From Mangifera indica (taxonomy: Eukaryota > Streptophyta > Magnoliopsida > Sapindales > Anacardiaceae), in assembly GCF_011075055.1 (NCBI RefSeq), contig NC_058143.1:12105057-12169056 (forward strand): a stretch of 64,000 nt of DNA, read 5' to 3'. Shown in pieces: positions 22,981 to 34,896 of this stretch. The stretch's first letter is position 1, and each line of letters begins with the position of its first letter. The notes beneath the pieces were generated by a model that did not search any database, was not told where the DNA came from, and saw nothing but the letters and a program-made list of their open reading frames with translations. The position numbers and the translations under genes are program-made.

Positions 22981-25179
22981 ATAACAACCACAAGTAAGTC
23001 TTGAGGGCAAGATAGTCTTTATGTATGAGTTTGATTAATGCATGAATGATTTAATGTGATTTGGAAATCAAAGTATAAGTTTTTAGTGACATACAACCTA
23101 GTATAGTAAGGTCATACCCCATGTGTCGTTGCCACATCCGTCGAACAAGATGATTTCACATAATTTTCAAATTTAGTGACACATGATTATATGCCCTAGG
23201 TATACTTTCGTGTATGTTGAATGTGGTTTTAAATTTTAAAAAGCACGTTCATTGTGTTTTAGGGATTTTTATTCTTTTCCCTAAACTTATGAACTTTCTA
23301 GAGAGAGTGAGGGGTTTTGAGATTAATCATCTGGCTTTTGTGCAATAGTTTTGATGATCAATTTTCAATGGCATGGTGAGAGGAAATCTACAAAGAAGAG
23401 AGCCTACTTGTGCACTCCATCTCTTGTGAATTAGAGACAAGTGGGACTTGCTAGTGCTTTTTACGATAATTAGTATATCTGAGTTATAGAAGAGAAAACA
23501 CATTTTACAGTTGAACTATTAGGCATAAAGATCAAACTAGTAAGATGTTAGAGTGTTGGAAAAATAGGAAGTGTTTGTAGAGACCAAATTAGGTCACAGA
23601 TCAGACATTTTCTACATTCTGGAATTGTCACATGGTTGTGCAGTATGGGACACACGACCATGTGTGCTAAGCCTAGAATTTAGCTTACGTTTTTTGATAT
23701 TTTGATGATCATTGGATATCATTGACTAGTTAGCAATCAACTAAGACATGTGGATTGCTCGTGGTAGTCTTAGCACGACTATGTGAGAGAGAAAAGACCA
23801 TAATACCCCTATAAAGTTATGCAATTGAGATACATTTTAGAAAACAAATTGCATTAAATATATGGATACACACATGCCCATGTCAATAAGAGCACACGCT
23901 AGTGTATATAGAAAAATAATACACAAGAAAAGGCCACAGGGAGGTCAGCCGTGTGTAAGTAAAAGGATATTCCCTTATATGTCTATATACATATACCTAT
24001 GCATGTAAAGTAGAATAAAGAAAAAGGAAACGGAATTAGGTTTAGAATTTATAGGCCACCCTGATTAACAGTACAGAGATCCCAAATATGCAGTAGTATC
24101 CCACGTACCAAAGAAATAAGTTTAGTAGGGCATGACATATGTAGTTGGGTGAAAGGTAAGACAAGTCAGGTTTAGTTAAGGCTCAAGATGCAACCATGCA
24201 TTTAATTCATGAACTCCACTGCGAGCAAGTCTAGTGTCCTACTATGAGTAATGTAGGGAATGTATACTCACAGTGTCCCCTCATATGAATCCTATAATGT
24301 CTAGCACCCAGACTTCGACACCTTTAAGCAAGTGCACACCTGTATGCATCAATGTACACTCAGGCCTAAGCATCAAATGAATGCCTACCAGAGTGCAATG
24401 TACGACCATTCATAGGTTGCATGTCTTTGTTCCCAATGTTCGTTCACATGTTTGTCATTTTCAAGAATTAACCAGATGCAACTCTGAACCCCCGTTCACA
24501 TGAAATTGCACACTCTTTCAGTCATGAAAAAAAAGAAGGAAATTTTGACTATTCTGAGGTCTATTTGAGATTTAAAAATGGTAGGTACACCTATATATCA
24601 TTAGAAACATGTCATTTTCACATATCAATGGATGCTTCTCCAAATCCAATGGTAATATCAACTATTTCATCTATCCAAGATTATAAATTGAAACCTCTTT
24701 GAATTGAAATATGTTAGAGATCATATATGTAAAATTATATATTCTTCTTCTCCTCCAAAATTTTCTCCAAAGCTTATAACTCACTTATTCGAAAGGAAGA
24801 CTTATGCTTAATTTCGTATCAACCTTTGTAAGGCATTATTGCTCAATATTTTTTTGTATTTGATCTTTATTGGACGAAATCTCAAATAAACTATTATATT
24901 GGACATAATCTTAGATCAACTAGAGTATATGGGCGAAATCCTAGAGAACAATTTCAAAGAAACGTTATCTTTAAAAGTAAAACTTTAAATCGATTGCTTA
25001 AAAAAGTCATTATAGGAAGCTTAGAAGAGAAAGTTTCAAACCACTTTAAATCTTGAGCCTTTTTACCTCTTACTCTTAATTTTATATTTATTGCTTATAT
25101 TTGAGAACATTGTTAAAATTAAATGCGTGATTACTTTTGATTAATTATTTGTGTGAAAGATTTAGTTTGTATTAAAATT
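22981..25179 (+). repeat. Decayed gypsy LTR-like sequence, module B
   Basis: Follows the gypsy pol end and putative polypurine tract. Collinear with window positions 1-2,075 and with 47,991-50,430. Has lost about 330 bp (near 24,215) relative to A and C. No matching 5' LTR or target duplication was found, so the outer limit is uncertain. Confidence 0.5.
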
Positions 25180-25739
25180 TTAAATCATCCTATTAGCTGG
25201 TGTTTTGAACTGGTGAGAAGACAATGTGTGAAAGCAGCAGCTGACAATCATTTTGGTGGCAGTAAGTTTAATGGTGTTGAGGGAGAAACGAAATTTGTTT
25301 GTGTAAAAGAAATTGGGGAGGCCATTTGAAGTAGGTTGGATCGTGGAAGAACAATAGACCATAAACAAATGATCAGAACCAAAAAAAAAAGACCGACAGT
25401 TGCTTGTGTCAATAGCTTATAGTTAGAAAGAGTGGTGATCAAATAAAAGACGACATAACACCTTTTGAAAATGAATTAGAGAAGGAAAATAGAGTAATAG
25501 AGAGTGACAAAAACTTTCTGTGTTTTCTTTTGACTTCCCACAGCCATTTATAGAAGATTGCCCATGTATAAATATATACAATGACACAATTATGAATTCA
25601 AAATTTAAACACATGATATAAACTCAAAAGTTAAATTCAAATGAGGTAAACTGGGTGGTAGACTGTTTTATTGAAAGAGACTGGTCTTGTTTGACACTGA
25701 GTAAACTATATATATATATATATATGTAAAGGCTACAAA
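25180..25739. repeat. Conserved block upstream of short gene copy B'
   Basis: Same block as 2,076-2,511 and 50,440-50,998. It includes a TA run (about 25,708-25,725) just before the pseudogene junction. No recognised function. Confidence 0.55.
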
Positions 25740-25866
25740 CAGTGGGAAAGAAAATTTTAGTTATAGGTTTTATGATGTCTTCTACTCCTGTGGTAGTTCC
25801 TGCTCTTGTGGTTATCTCCTTTCCAGGGTTTGCTTGTTCGGTCCCGTATGGGTTGTTATTAGTGAG

Positions 25867-26409
25867 TGTAATGTTTTGTTTAAATATTATAAGGCAGTGT
25901 TGTAATTATAATTAAGGATGCATGAGTCATTACATTTATTAAGTAAGGGTAGTTCTATCATTTTGTTGGGCTTTCACTTATTTTAACCTAAGTATATAAG
26001 CTTTGTGTGGCCGACAATTGCATATTGAGAGAGGAAAGGCATGAGGCTACTGGGTTTTATTTCTTCTCTGGTTTCTTGCATCTTGTGGCTATTGTGAAGG
26101 AGTTTCGGCTTCTTGAGTTCGATTGGCGGTGTCTCATCGATAAAGTCAGGTTCTCTTTGACTTTGTTTTATCGTGTATATGCTTTGTATATTATTTTGAG
26201 TGTACAAAGATTAAGATCTGCGTGTTTGTATTCTGTAATCGAACTTGATATTAGTAGATTTGACTAGAGGAACACCTCTACCTTGGATGTAGGATTTCTT
26301 TTACGAAATCTAAACCAAGTATATTGTGTTGTTATTTTTCCTAATTTTTTTAGTTATTATATTGTTTGGATTGGAATATCTTAGGGTTCAAATCTATAAA
26401 TTTATAACA
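25867..26409 (+). repeat. Copia 5' LTR
   Basis: Begins TGTAATGTTTTG and ends ATAACA; near-identical to 34,352-34,896 with scattered substitutions. It should carry the element's promoter; none was singled out. Confidence 0.93.
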
Positions 26410-26411
26410 AG

Positions 26412-26424
26412 TGGTATCAGAGCC
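26412..26424 (+). other. Copia primer-binding site
   Basis: TGGTATCAGAGCC, two bases after the 5' LTR, is complementary to the 3' end of plant initiator tRNA-Met, the usual copia primer. Confidence 0.93.
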
Positions 26425-27000
26425 ACTAAAGATTTTTTCGATCTATGAATTTTGACCTATTTTTTTTCTTTTTTTCGATTATATTCAGTTGTTTGTGTAT
26501 ATCTTGAGATGTGTTTGGCTTTCGTGCTTTTCAGTATATTCTGGTGAAATATATGTGTTGTGTCTCTCGATATATTTGAATATATTTCGGAAGGGTTGTG
26601 TTCTTGTTGTAAGTACTTTGCGTTCTTGGTACTGTTGTGCATTCTTTTGGTATCTGTAGGATTAAAGAAACTAAAAGAAAAAGCAAAAGAACATAATGGG
26701 TTCAACAAGACTAGAAATAGAACAATTTAGTAGAAAAAATGATTTTAATATTTAGAGAAAAAAGATAAGGGTTGTTTTGGTACATCAAAAATATGCAAAG
26801 GCCTTGGAGGGTGTAGATGTTTTACCTTCTGATATGACAGAATCTCAAAAGGTTGAGGTACTTGAAACTGCCTATAGTTTGCTTATTTTACATCTTTTTT
26901 ATTATGTTTTAAGACAAGTTGATGATGTTAATATTACTGCAAAACTTTGGTTGAAGTTTGAATCTCTTTATATGACTAAATCTTTGACTAATAAAATTTA

Positions 27001-28114
27001 GGCCAAACGACTATTTCCCACCCAAGGTTTGATGTTTTCTCAAAAGTCCCCCCTTTAACTATAGAAACACCAAATACCTACCCATGGCCGGTTAGATTTA
27101 ACCAAACCCTAACGCCTAAAAATTTTATCTCTTTTTGCCCCCCTAATCTTTAAAAACTAAAATTTTCCCCTAGCTTAAGTTTTAAAAAATGGCAGTTTCA
27201 CCCTAGGGTTTGGTTTTGAAATCTCCAGCGACCGTTTCGGCTCCATTGCCGATGGCCTCTCCCTCCTGAAACAGCCTCTCCTTCCGACAAACGTTTTCCT
27301 CCCATTTGGAGGCTCGATCGGTGTCAGCTTTGCCTTGGGAGACAAAGAACTTCGTCAGGGAAGACGAAGTTCTTCGTCTCCCCAGACGAAGCCAACGTCG
27401 TCGTCTTCGTCTAGGAAGACGATCGTCTTCCCAGAAGAAGACCTCTGGGAAGACGACCGTCTTCCCAGACGAAGACGACGGCATCGACTTCATCTTGGGA
27501 GACGAAGAACTTCGTCGGGGAAGACAAAGTTCTTCGTCTCCCCAGACGAAGTCAATGCCATCGTCTTCATCTGGGAAGACGGTCGTCTTTCCAGAGGTCT
27601 TCTTCTGGGAAGACGATCGTCTTCCTAGACAAAGACGACGACGTCAGCTTCTTCTGGGGAGACGAAGACGACGATGTCAGCTTCGTCTGGGGAGACGAAG
27701 AACTTCGTCTTCCCCGACAAAGTTCTTCGTCTCCCAAGGCAAAGTTGATGCCGATCGAGCCTCCAAATGGGAGGAAAACATTTGCCGAAAGGAGAGGCTG
27801 CTTCGAGAGGGAGAGGCCGTCGGCAATAGAGCCAGAACGGTCGCCAGAGATTTCAAAATCAAACCTTAGGGTGAAACTGCCATTTTTTAAAACTTAGGCT
27901 GGGGGAAAATTTTAGTTTTTAAAGTTTAGGAGGGCAAAATAGATTCTATTTTAGTTTATTTTTAATATTATAGCAAAAATGACGATTTTACCCCTACCAC
28001 CGTTAGGGTTTGGTTAAATCTAACCGGCCATGGGTGGGTATTTGGTGTTTCCATAGTTAAAGGGGAGACTTTTGAGAAAACATCAAACCTTGGGTGGGAA
28101 ATAGTCGTTTGGCC
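27001..28114. mobile_element. Palindromic MULE-like foldback element, 1,114 bp (family GGCC, copy 2)
   Basis: Ends GGCCAAACGACTATTTCCCA and its complement (...AGTCGTTTGGCC), with a perfect 9-bp duplication TAAAATTTA (26,992-27,000 and 28,115-28,123). The inverted-repeat arms are several hundred bp each. The centre (27,330-27,740) is an array of GAAGAC/GTCTTC and CTTCGTC words. Inserted in copia gag. Long Arg/Ser-rich frames here are by-products of the array. Confidence 0.94.
27330..27740. repeat. GAAGAC/CTTCGTCT minisatellite-like core of the foldback element
   Basis: Many direct and inverted copies of AGACGAAG, GAAGACGATCGTCTTC (itself palindromic) and TCTTCCCAGA. Much richer in G+C than its surroundings. 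The 722-bp relative has only a trace of this (10,458-10,480), so the array expanded within this copy or its lineage. Confidence 0.85.
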
Positions 28115-28609
28115 TAAAATTTATTTGAAAGAGCAATTTTTTGGTTTTAAAATGGATCCAGGAAAGTCTTTGGAAGAAAATTTAGATGAGTTCAATAAAA
28201 TTACTATTAATCTGGCTACTATAGAAGAAAAGATTTCAATGAAAATCAAGTCATTATTATTTTGAACTCATTGCCTGAAACCTTTAAAGATGTAAAAGTT
28301 GTTATCAAATATGGTAGAGAGTCTCTTTCTTTAGAAGATGTCTTAAGGGCTCTTAAGTCAAAAGATTTAGAAATGAAGATAGAAAAGAAAATCATAGGTG
28401 AAGGTTTGCAAGTTACAGGCAGAACAAAAAAGAAAATTCAACAAAAAGATAAAAGAAATAATATATCTAAATCTAGGCATAAAAGAGTTTGTTGGAATTG
28501 TCATAAAGAAAGTCATATGAAATGAAATTGCTCTAAAAAAAAGAAAATGAATTTTCCTTCCAATAATGAGAAATATGAGTCTGTAAATCTACTTAATGGC
28601 TATGACAAT

Positions 28610-28971
28610 TAGGGCTGGATTCGAGCCGAGCCAGCTCGGGCTCGAGCTCGGCTCGGCTCGGTTCGAGCCCGAAACAAGTCGGGCTCTGCTCGGCTCGATC
28701 GAGCTCGAGCCGAGCCCGAGCTGGCGCGGGTTGGCTCGGTTAATTTTTTTTTTAATTTTTTATTCAAAACGGCGTCGTTTTGATTTATATATATACACAA
28801 AACGATGTCGTTTTGATATGAAAAACGAGCCGAGCAGAAAACGAGCCGAACTCGAGCCGAGCCAAGTCAGCTCGAGTCGAGCTCGAGCCGAACTCGAGCC
28901 GGTCATAAAAAAACCGAGCCGAGCCCGAGCTGGCTGCGAGCCGAGCTCGGTTCGGCTCGAATCCAGCCCTA
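28610..28971. mobile_element. hAT-type MITE, 362 bp, G+C-rich palindrome
   Basis: Ends TAGGGCTGGATTCGAGCC and the complement; 8-bp duplication ATGACAAT (28,602-28,609 and 28,972-28,979). Both arms are packed with GAGCCGAG/CTCGGCTC words, and the centre carries a smaller inverted pair around ACGACGTCGTTTT-like words at about 28,768-28,822. Inserted in copia gag-pol just after the zinc knuckle. Confidence 0.93.
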
Positions 28972-29196
28972 ATGACAATGCTGAAGTATTGGTATTATCT
29001 GAGAGGTTGTCTAGAGAAGAATGGGTTTTAGATTCAAGATGCACCTTTCACATGACACCTAAAAAAGACTGGTTTTTAGATTTAAAACAAATAAATGGGG
29101 GAAAAGTCTTAATGGGTAATTGTAATACCCTCAGGTATATTTCAGGGGCAATTATGTCTTTTGACCTTATTTTAAGATATTTCCCATTTTTAAGTG

Positions 29197-29199
<3 letters not shown>

Positions 29200-29231
<32 letters not shown>

Positions 29232-29235
29232 ATAA
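29200..29235. repeat. TA/TG dinucleotide microsatellite
   Basis: A short (TA)n followed by (TG)n at the start of the solo LTR. Confidence 0.9.
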
Positions 29236-29820
29236 ATAACTATATAGATATATAAATACAAAAAGAAAAAGAAAATGAGATAAAGAGAAAGAGATAAAGA
29301 TGTAAATAAAAAGAGAAAAGAAAAAACAATAAAGGAAGCTTCAAGTGTTTTCTATCATCTTCTCCCATAAAACTCTAGCAACCAGCCTCCTTCATGTTGT
29401 TTTCTTTTGTTTTGTGAAGCTAAAGGAAGGAATTGAAAGGATTTTGGAAGATAAAATAAGAAGAGAAAAAAAATAAGCATTTTGGAAGTTTTGGTAACTA
29501 AAAGATCTCCTTCCTTTCCCTTTACCTATAATTATATATATTTGATACATGTTATATGAATATGTTAGTGTTTTTTGGTATTGATTTAAAGTGATTTTGG
29601 TGATAAAGGAAGCAAGACAAAGAAGAGGAAGCCAACTTGTAAAGATTGGCTTGAAACAAGGTAAGGGGTATCATCATTGATATGTTACATGTTTTAAGCT
29701 TTTGGTTCCTTGGATCTATGTTATAAATGATGATTTTGAAGTTGAGAAATGTTGTTTTGCCATTTGGGGTGTCTATATGTGTGATTTTGTTGATGGCAGA
29801 AATTGGATAATAGTTATAGT

Positions 29821-30165
29821 TTTGCCATTGACTTCGTCCCATGTTTTGGCTATCTTATCTAATGAATCATGAGTGTTATTATAGCTTGCTGGAAATCTCT
29901 TTGAATCCTCTTTCCAATGATATACAATTTATATGAATTAGAGATCATTTGGACTGTTAAAGATTGTATGAACCAAAAGGTCTATTTTACCAAATAAACA
30001 GTAAAGACGGTTTTTTGCCACTGACTTCATCTCATGTTTTGACTATCTTATCTAATGAATTATAATTACTATTATAGTTGTTGGAAAGCTCTTTGAATCC
30101 GCTTTTCAATGATATATAGCTTGTATGAATTAGAAATCATTTGGACTATTAAATTGTATGAAAAA
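29821..30165. repeat. 193-bp tandem duplication within the solo LTR
   Basis: TTTGCCAyTGACTTCrTC starts at 29,821 and 30,014; both units include the GGAAAkCTCTTTGAATCC and CAATGATATA words. Confidence 0.85.
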
Positions 30166-30217
30166 GAATGCTACCCGGCCAAATGACAGTTCTGTGAATA
30201 GTATTTCACAGTTTTTA

Positions 30218-30335
30218 GAAAGAAAGAAAGAAAGAAAGAAAAGAAAGAGAAAAAGGAAAGGAAGAAAGAAAGAAAGGAAAGGAAAGAAATTAGAGAAAAA
30301 GAAAAGAAGAAAAAAAAAGCAAGAAAAAGAATTTG
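30218..30335. repeat. Purine tract (GAAA)n/(AAGG)n
   Basis: Over 110 bases almost entirely A and G on the + strand. It produces a spurious Lys/Arg-rich frame. Confidence 0.9.
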
Positions 30336-33300
30336 GGGCTCAAGATTCAGGAGTCGTCCCAAGAGTATGGTCTGGTGAGTTATGAATAGATTTAGATGGA
30401 AGCAAGATTAGTAAAATATAAGACACACATGCATGCTATAAACTATGAGGGAGCACTTTACACTACACCACCCACAGTAAGACACGTCCATAGTAGGACA
30501 TAGACCCCCAGTAAAGTCCACTCACAACAGAGCATGCTTGTAGTAGAGCTCAATTCAGATTCAAAAATGGTGTAGTGAGAGAAATGAAGAGAGCTTGAGC
30601 TTTGAAAAGTGTCAAATCCCTATAGTCAGCTTCCAAAAAGTATCAAATAGACACTAGATGGGATAAAGTATGACCCAAATAGAAAAGAATGAACTAGATT
30701 ATCCCCTCGATTTCTTATGGAGGTTATGAATGAGGTTGAGTCCCGAAAGTAAGTTAGAACAGGAAAGGAGATAGTTTACTTAATTTTTTCCCCTTACTGA
30801 GTGTTATGATCTCTCACTTCCTTTTCTTTCATGATTGCAGGTACTAGTGTTCGAGGTAGCTGTGAGGCAGAGTCAGGTCAGCGAAGATAGATTCGGCTAG
30901 AGCAGATTATCTCTAGTTTATATTATATGCATACAGTCGTATTTTTTGTTGACTTTTGACCTTTTTGAGATGATTGTATAGTTGTATATGATTACTCCAT
31001 ATTTTTAGATGCTTTCAGATAAGTTTTCATATGAGTATATACATATTTTGTTCGTTTCCAGATTTTTAGTTTTCTTAGAATAATTTCTAAACACTTTTAG
31101 TGATACGTTCATTTTAAAGTATTTCAAAGAAAAAAATAAATAGACGCTCTGGATATTAATTCGTAACATTTCTCCTTTGGTAGGTAGTACTTCTAGGGAG
31201 GGATATTACAGTAATGATGATGCATGTGAGGTAACAGATATAGGTGTAATAAAACTGAAACTTGCTAATAGTTTTATTAAAATTCTCAATGATGTTAGAT
31301 TTGTTCCTAAATTGAGAAAAAACCTAATATATTTAGGTTTGTTAGATTCCAATAGCTATTCTTATAAATCTGAAAAATGTGTGCTTAAAATAATAAGAGG
31401 AGCTTTAGTAGTAATGAGAGCTAAACTAATAAATGGGTTATACATTTTAGAGGAAACAGTTGTAAGTGACTCAATGTCTTCTAAACCTGATAAGGTGGAT
31501 GAAACTATTTTGTGGCATAAAAGGCTAGAACACATTAGTTTCTTGGGCTTGCAAGAACTTTGTAAACAAAACTTGATTAATTCTAAAAGAATTTCTATAT
31601 TAGAGTTTTGTGAGAATTGTGTCTTAAGGAAGTCACAATGGTTGAAGTTTGTAGCTGCTACTCATAGATCAAAGAATATTCTTGATTATGTGCATTCAGA
31701 TCTGTGGGGTTCTCCTCAGGTATCTAGTTCTCTGTCTAATGCTCATTATTTTATAACCTTTATGGATGATTTTTCAAGAAGAGTATGGGTTTATTTCTTA
31801 AAGAATAAAGATCAAGCCTTTGAATTTTTTAAAGAATGGAAAACTCTTGATGAAAATCAAACTAATAAGAAATTGAAAGTTTTAAGAACAGACAATGGTC
31901 TTGAATTATATAATAAATAGTTTACTGATTTTTATAAACAATTTGGAATCTTGATACATAGAACCTGTACAGACACTCCTTAGTAGATTGGTCTTGCAGA
32001 AAGAATGAATAAAACCATTCTGAACAAGGTAAGATGCATGTTAGCTGACTCAAAATTGAGTAAGAAATTCTAGGTTGAAGCAATTACTATTGCTTGTTAT
32101 TTGATCAATAAATCACCCTCTTCTGCTATTAATTTTAAAACTCTTATTGAATTGTGGTCTGGTAGACCACCAAAATTAAATCACTTGAGACCTTTTGGAT
32201 GCCTTGCCTATATCCATGTGAATCAGGGTGAGTTGAACCCTAGAGCTTTAAAAGTTGTTTTCTTAGGATACCCTACAGGGACTAAGGGTTATAAAGTCTA
32301 GTTAATTGATGAATTAAAATATGTGATTAGCAGGGATGTTGTGTTTAATGAATCTATTTTTCATAAAGATTTGTCTATCTCTAACCAATCTCAGTCTAAA
32401 TAGGTTTATATTGAGGTGAAGAATTCTAACTTGAGTAATTCTGACAGTTTTGAGTCAAGTGATGGACCTAATTTGGGCTCAGATCCAATTCATGCTCCAA
32501 AGTATGAAGATTGGGGTTTGAATCAACAACCATCACAGAGTCAGGGTCAAAGTAGTTTAGATAGTGATGTATATTCTGATCTTTCTGATTATCAATTGGC
32601 TAGAGATAGGTCTAGAAGAGCTATTAAACTGCCATCTAAATATGCTCATGCAAATCTTATATCATATGCATTTAATATGATATAAGTGATTGTATTGAAT
32701 TGAATGAACCTTTAAATTTCAAACAAACCTATATGAGTAAACACAAAAATGAATGGTTAAATGTCATGCAAGCTGAGATAGATTCCCTGCATAAAAATAA
32801 CACATGGATTCTTGTTAAAAGACCTGTAAATAAAAAAATTATAGGTTGTAAATAGCTTTTTAAAAGAAAACCTGCTGCTCCAGGCTTTGAAAATGGAAGG
32901 TTTCAGGCTAGAGTTGTTGCAAAAGGTTTTTCCCAAGTAGAAGGAATTGACTATCATGAGATTTTTTCACCTGTAGTTAAGCATACATCAATAAGGCTTA
33001 TTTTATTTGTTATGGTATTATTTGATTTAGAACTTGAATAGCTAGATGTTACTATTGCCTTCCTTCATGATAATCTAGAAGAGCAGATTTATATAGAGCA
33101 ACCAGAGGGTTTTGAGAAACCTGGACCTAAAGATATGGTTTGCTTACTAAAAAGGTCATTGTATGGCCTAAAACAGACACCAAGATAATGGTATAAAAGG
33201 TTTGATGACTATATGCTCTCCATTGGCTTTTCTAGTATTAACTTTGATAATTGTGTTTACTTTTGTAAAACTGAAACAGACAGTTATGTTTACTTGTTGA

Positions 33301-34336
33301 TATATGTGGATAATATGCTTATTGTTTCAAAGAAAATAAGTGATCTAAATAAGTTGAAAAAATTGTTAAAAGATGAATTTGAAATGAAAGATTTAGGACA
33401 TGCAAAAAGAATCTTAGGCATGGATATTAATAAAGATAGAATTAAAGGTATTTTAACTCTGTCTCAATCTATGTATGTTAAAAAGGTTCTTGAAGTATAT
33501 GGTATGCACGATGCTAAATCTGTTAATACTCCTCTAGGAGCTCATTTCAAATTGATATCTATTTTACATGATTTCCCTACTGATGAATCTGAAAATATGA
33601 AAAAGATTCCTTATACAAATGTGGTAGGTAGTCTAATATATGTTATGATAGGATATAGGCTTGATATTGCTTATGCAATTAGTTTGGTGAGTAGGTTTAT
33701 GGGAAAAGCTTGTAAAACACATTGGAATGTTGTGAAATGGGTGTTGAGATATTTGAAAGGTTCATGTGATTTTGGTCTTGTATATACTACATCTGATATT
33801 AACAGTTTACTTGTTAAAGGATACTATGATTCAGATTATGTTACAGATTTGGACAAAAGGAGGTCTCTAACTGGCTATATTTTCACATATGGTGATAATG
33901 TGATAAGTTGGAAGAGTTGCCTTCAACATATTGTTGTTTTGTCTACAACAGAAGCTGAGTATGTTGCATTAACAGAGGCTACTAAAAAAGCTTTATGGCT
34001 GAAAGGTATAATAGAAGAGTTGGGGTTGAGTTGTGGCACTCTTGTGATATATTGTGACTCATAAAGTGCAATACATTTGTCTAAAAATAGTGTTTTTCAT
34101 GAGAGAAAAAAGCATATAGATGTTAGGTTGCATTTTATAAGGGAACTTTTGTCTAAAGGTCAGGTAATTCTGGAGAAAATTGCTTCATAAGTTAATCTTA
34201 CTGATATTTTGACAAAGGTTGTTCCAATAAACAAGTTTAAGAGTGCCTTAGACTTGTTACATATTGGAAGTGTGTGAGTCTGTCTTGCAGAGGGGTTTTT
34301 ACTAGTTAAATTCATGGTTTTTTTTATATAGTTTTC

Positions 34337-34351
34337 AAACAAGGTGGAGTT
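34337..34351 (+). other. Copia polypurine tract
   Basis: AACAAGGTGGAGTT directly before the 3' LTR start at 34,352, similar to the AAGGTGGAG tract common in plant copia elements. Confidence 0.75.
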
Positions 34352-34896
34352 TGTAATGTTTTGTTTAAAAACTATAAGGGCAGTGCTGTAATTATAGTTA
34401 AGGATGCATAAGTCATTACTTTTATTAAGTAAGGGCAGTTTTGTCATTTTGCTAGGCTTTCACTTATTTTAACCTAAGTATATAAGCTTTGTGTGGCCGA
34501 CAACTGCATATTGAGAGAGGAAAGGCGTGAGGCTGTTGGGTTTTATTTCTTCTCTGGTTTCTTGCATCTTGTGGCTGCTATGAAGGAGTTTTGACTTCTT
34601 GAGTTCAATTAGCGGTGTCTCATCGATGAAGTCAGGTTCTCTTTTACTTTGTTTTGTCGTGTATATGCTTTGTATATTGTTTTGGGTATACAAAGATTAA
34701 GATCCGTGTGTTTATATTCTATAATCGAACTTGATATTAGTGGATTTGATTAGAGGAACACCTATGCCTTGGATGTAGGATTTCTTTTACGAAATCCGAA
34801 CCAAGTATATTGTGTTGTTAATTTCCCTGATTTTTTTCCACTATTATATTGTTTGGATCAGAATATCTTGGGGTTCAAATCTATAAATCTATAACA
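34352..34896 (+). repeat. Copia 3' LTR
   Basis: 545 bp, TGTAATG...TATAACA, followed by target copy GCGAG (34,897-34,901) and the second half of short gene copy B'. Confidence 0.93.

Larger units (their letters stand above)
26696..28600 (+). pseudogene. Copia gag remnant, interrupted by the element at 27,001-28,114
   Basis: Opens at ATG 26,696 with an early in-frame stop (about 26,755). The gag core reads on through LYMTKSLTNKI, and after the nested element resumes with FGFKMDPGKSLEENLDEFNK. LNSLPETFKDV follows at about 28,260, and a CCHC zinc knuckle CWNCHKESHMK-stop-NC at about 28,490-28,531, with a TGA inside the knuckle. Removing the insertion and one target copy restores the frame across it. 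Confidence 0.85.
29121..31210 (+). mobile_element. Solo LTR (gypsy-like), 2,090 bp, inside copia pol
   Basis: Starts TGTAATACCCTC and ends GGGATATTACA, with a perfect 5-bp duplication GTAAT (29,116-29,120 and 31,211-31,215). TGTAAyACCC...GGG(T/A)nTTACA ends are common in long plant gypsy LTRs. No internal domain or second LTR, so recombination between LTRs is the likely origin. Removing it with one GTAAT rejoins the copia reading frame at Gly-Asn-Asp-Asp. Confidence 0.85.
28980..34265 (+). pseudogene. Copia pol remnant (protease to RNase H), interrupted by a solo LTR
   Basis: Recognisable in order: the protease-side WVLDSRCTFHMTP (about 29,020), then the GAG-pre-integrase LWHKRLEHIS (about 31,510), and integrase HSDLWG (about 31,697) with FMDDFSRRVW and the RTDNGLE region. 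Reverse transcriptase follows with [10 protein letters not shown] (about 32,910), LYGLKQTP and YVDNM (about 33,307) where YVDDM is expected. RNase H has STTEAEYVALTEA (about 33,945). At least nine stops lie at positions where copia proteins have Gln or Trp. The solo LTR at 29,121-31,210 splits the N-terminal part. Not functional. Confidence 0.9.
25867..34896 (+). mobile_element. Ty1/copia LTR retrotransposon, 9,030 bp including three nested insertions
   Basis: Two LTRs of 543 and 545 bp (both TGTAATG...TATAACA), a primer-binding site complementary to initiator tRNA-Met right after the 5' LTR, a gag-pol remnant in copia order, and a purine-rich tract before the 3' LTR. The target duplication is GTGAG (25,862-25,866) and GCGAG (34,897-34,901); the undamaged paralogues show GTGAG or GCGAG there too, so one copy has a single substitution. 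Removing the nested elements and their duplications leaves about 5.44 kb, normal for copia. Confidence 0.95.

Noticed and set aside
27306..27869. 187-codon Arg/Ser-rich open frame, and others on both strands
   Set aside because: A by-product of the repeated GAAGAC words in the foldback element; arms give similar frames on both strands.
28596..29255. 219-codon open frame
   Set aside because: Runs across a hAT MITE, a copia fragment and the solo LTR start; not a gene.
30158..30385. Lys/Arg-rich open frame
   Set aside because: Translation of a purine-only low-complexity tract within a solo LTR.
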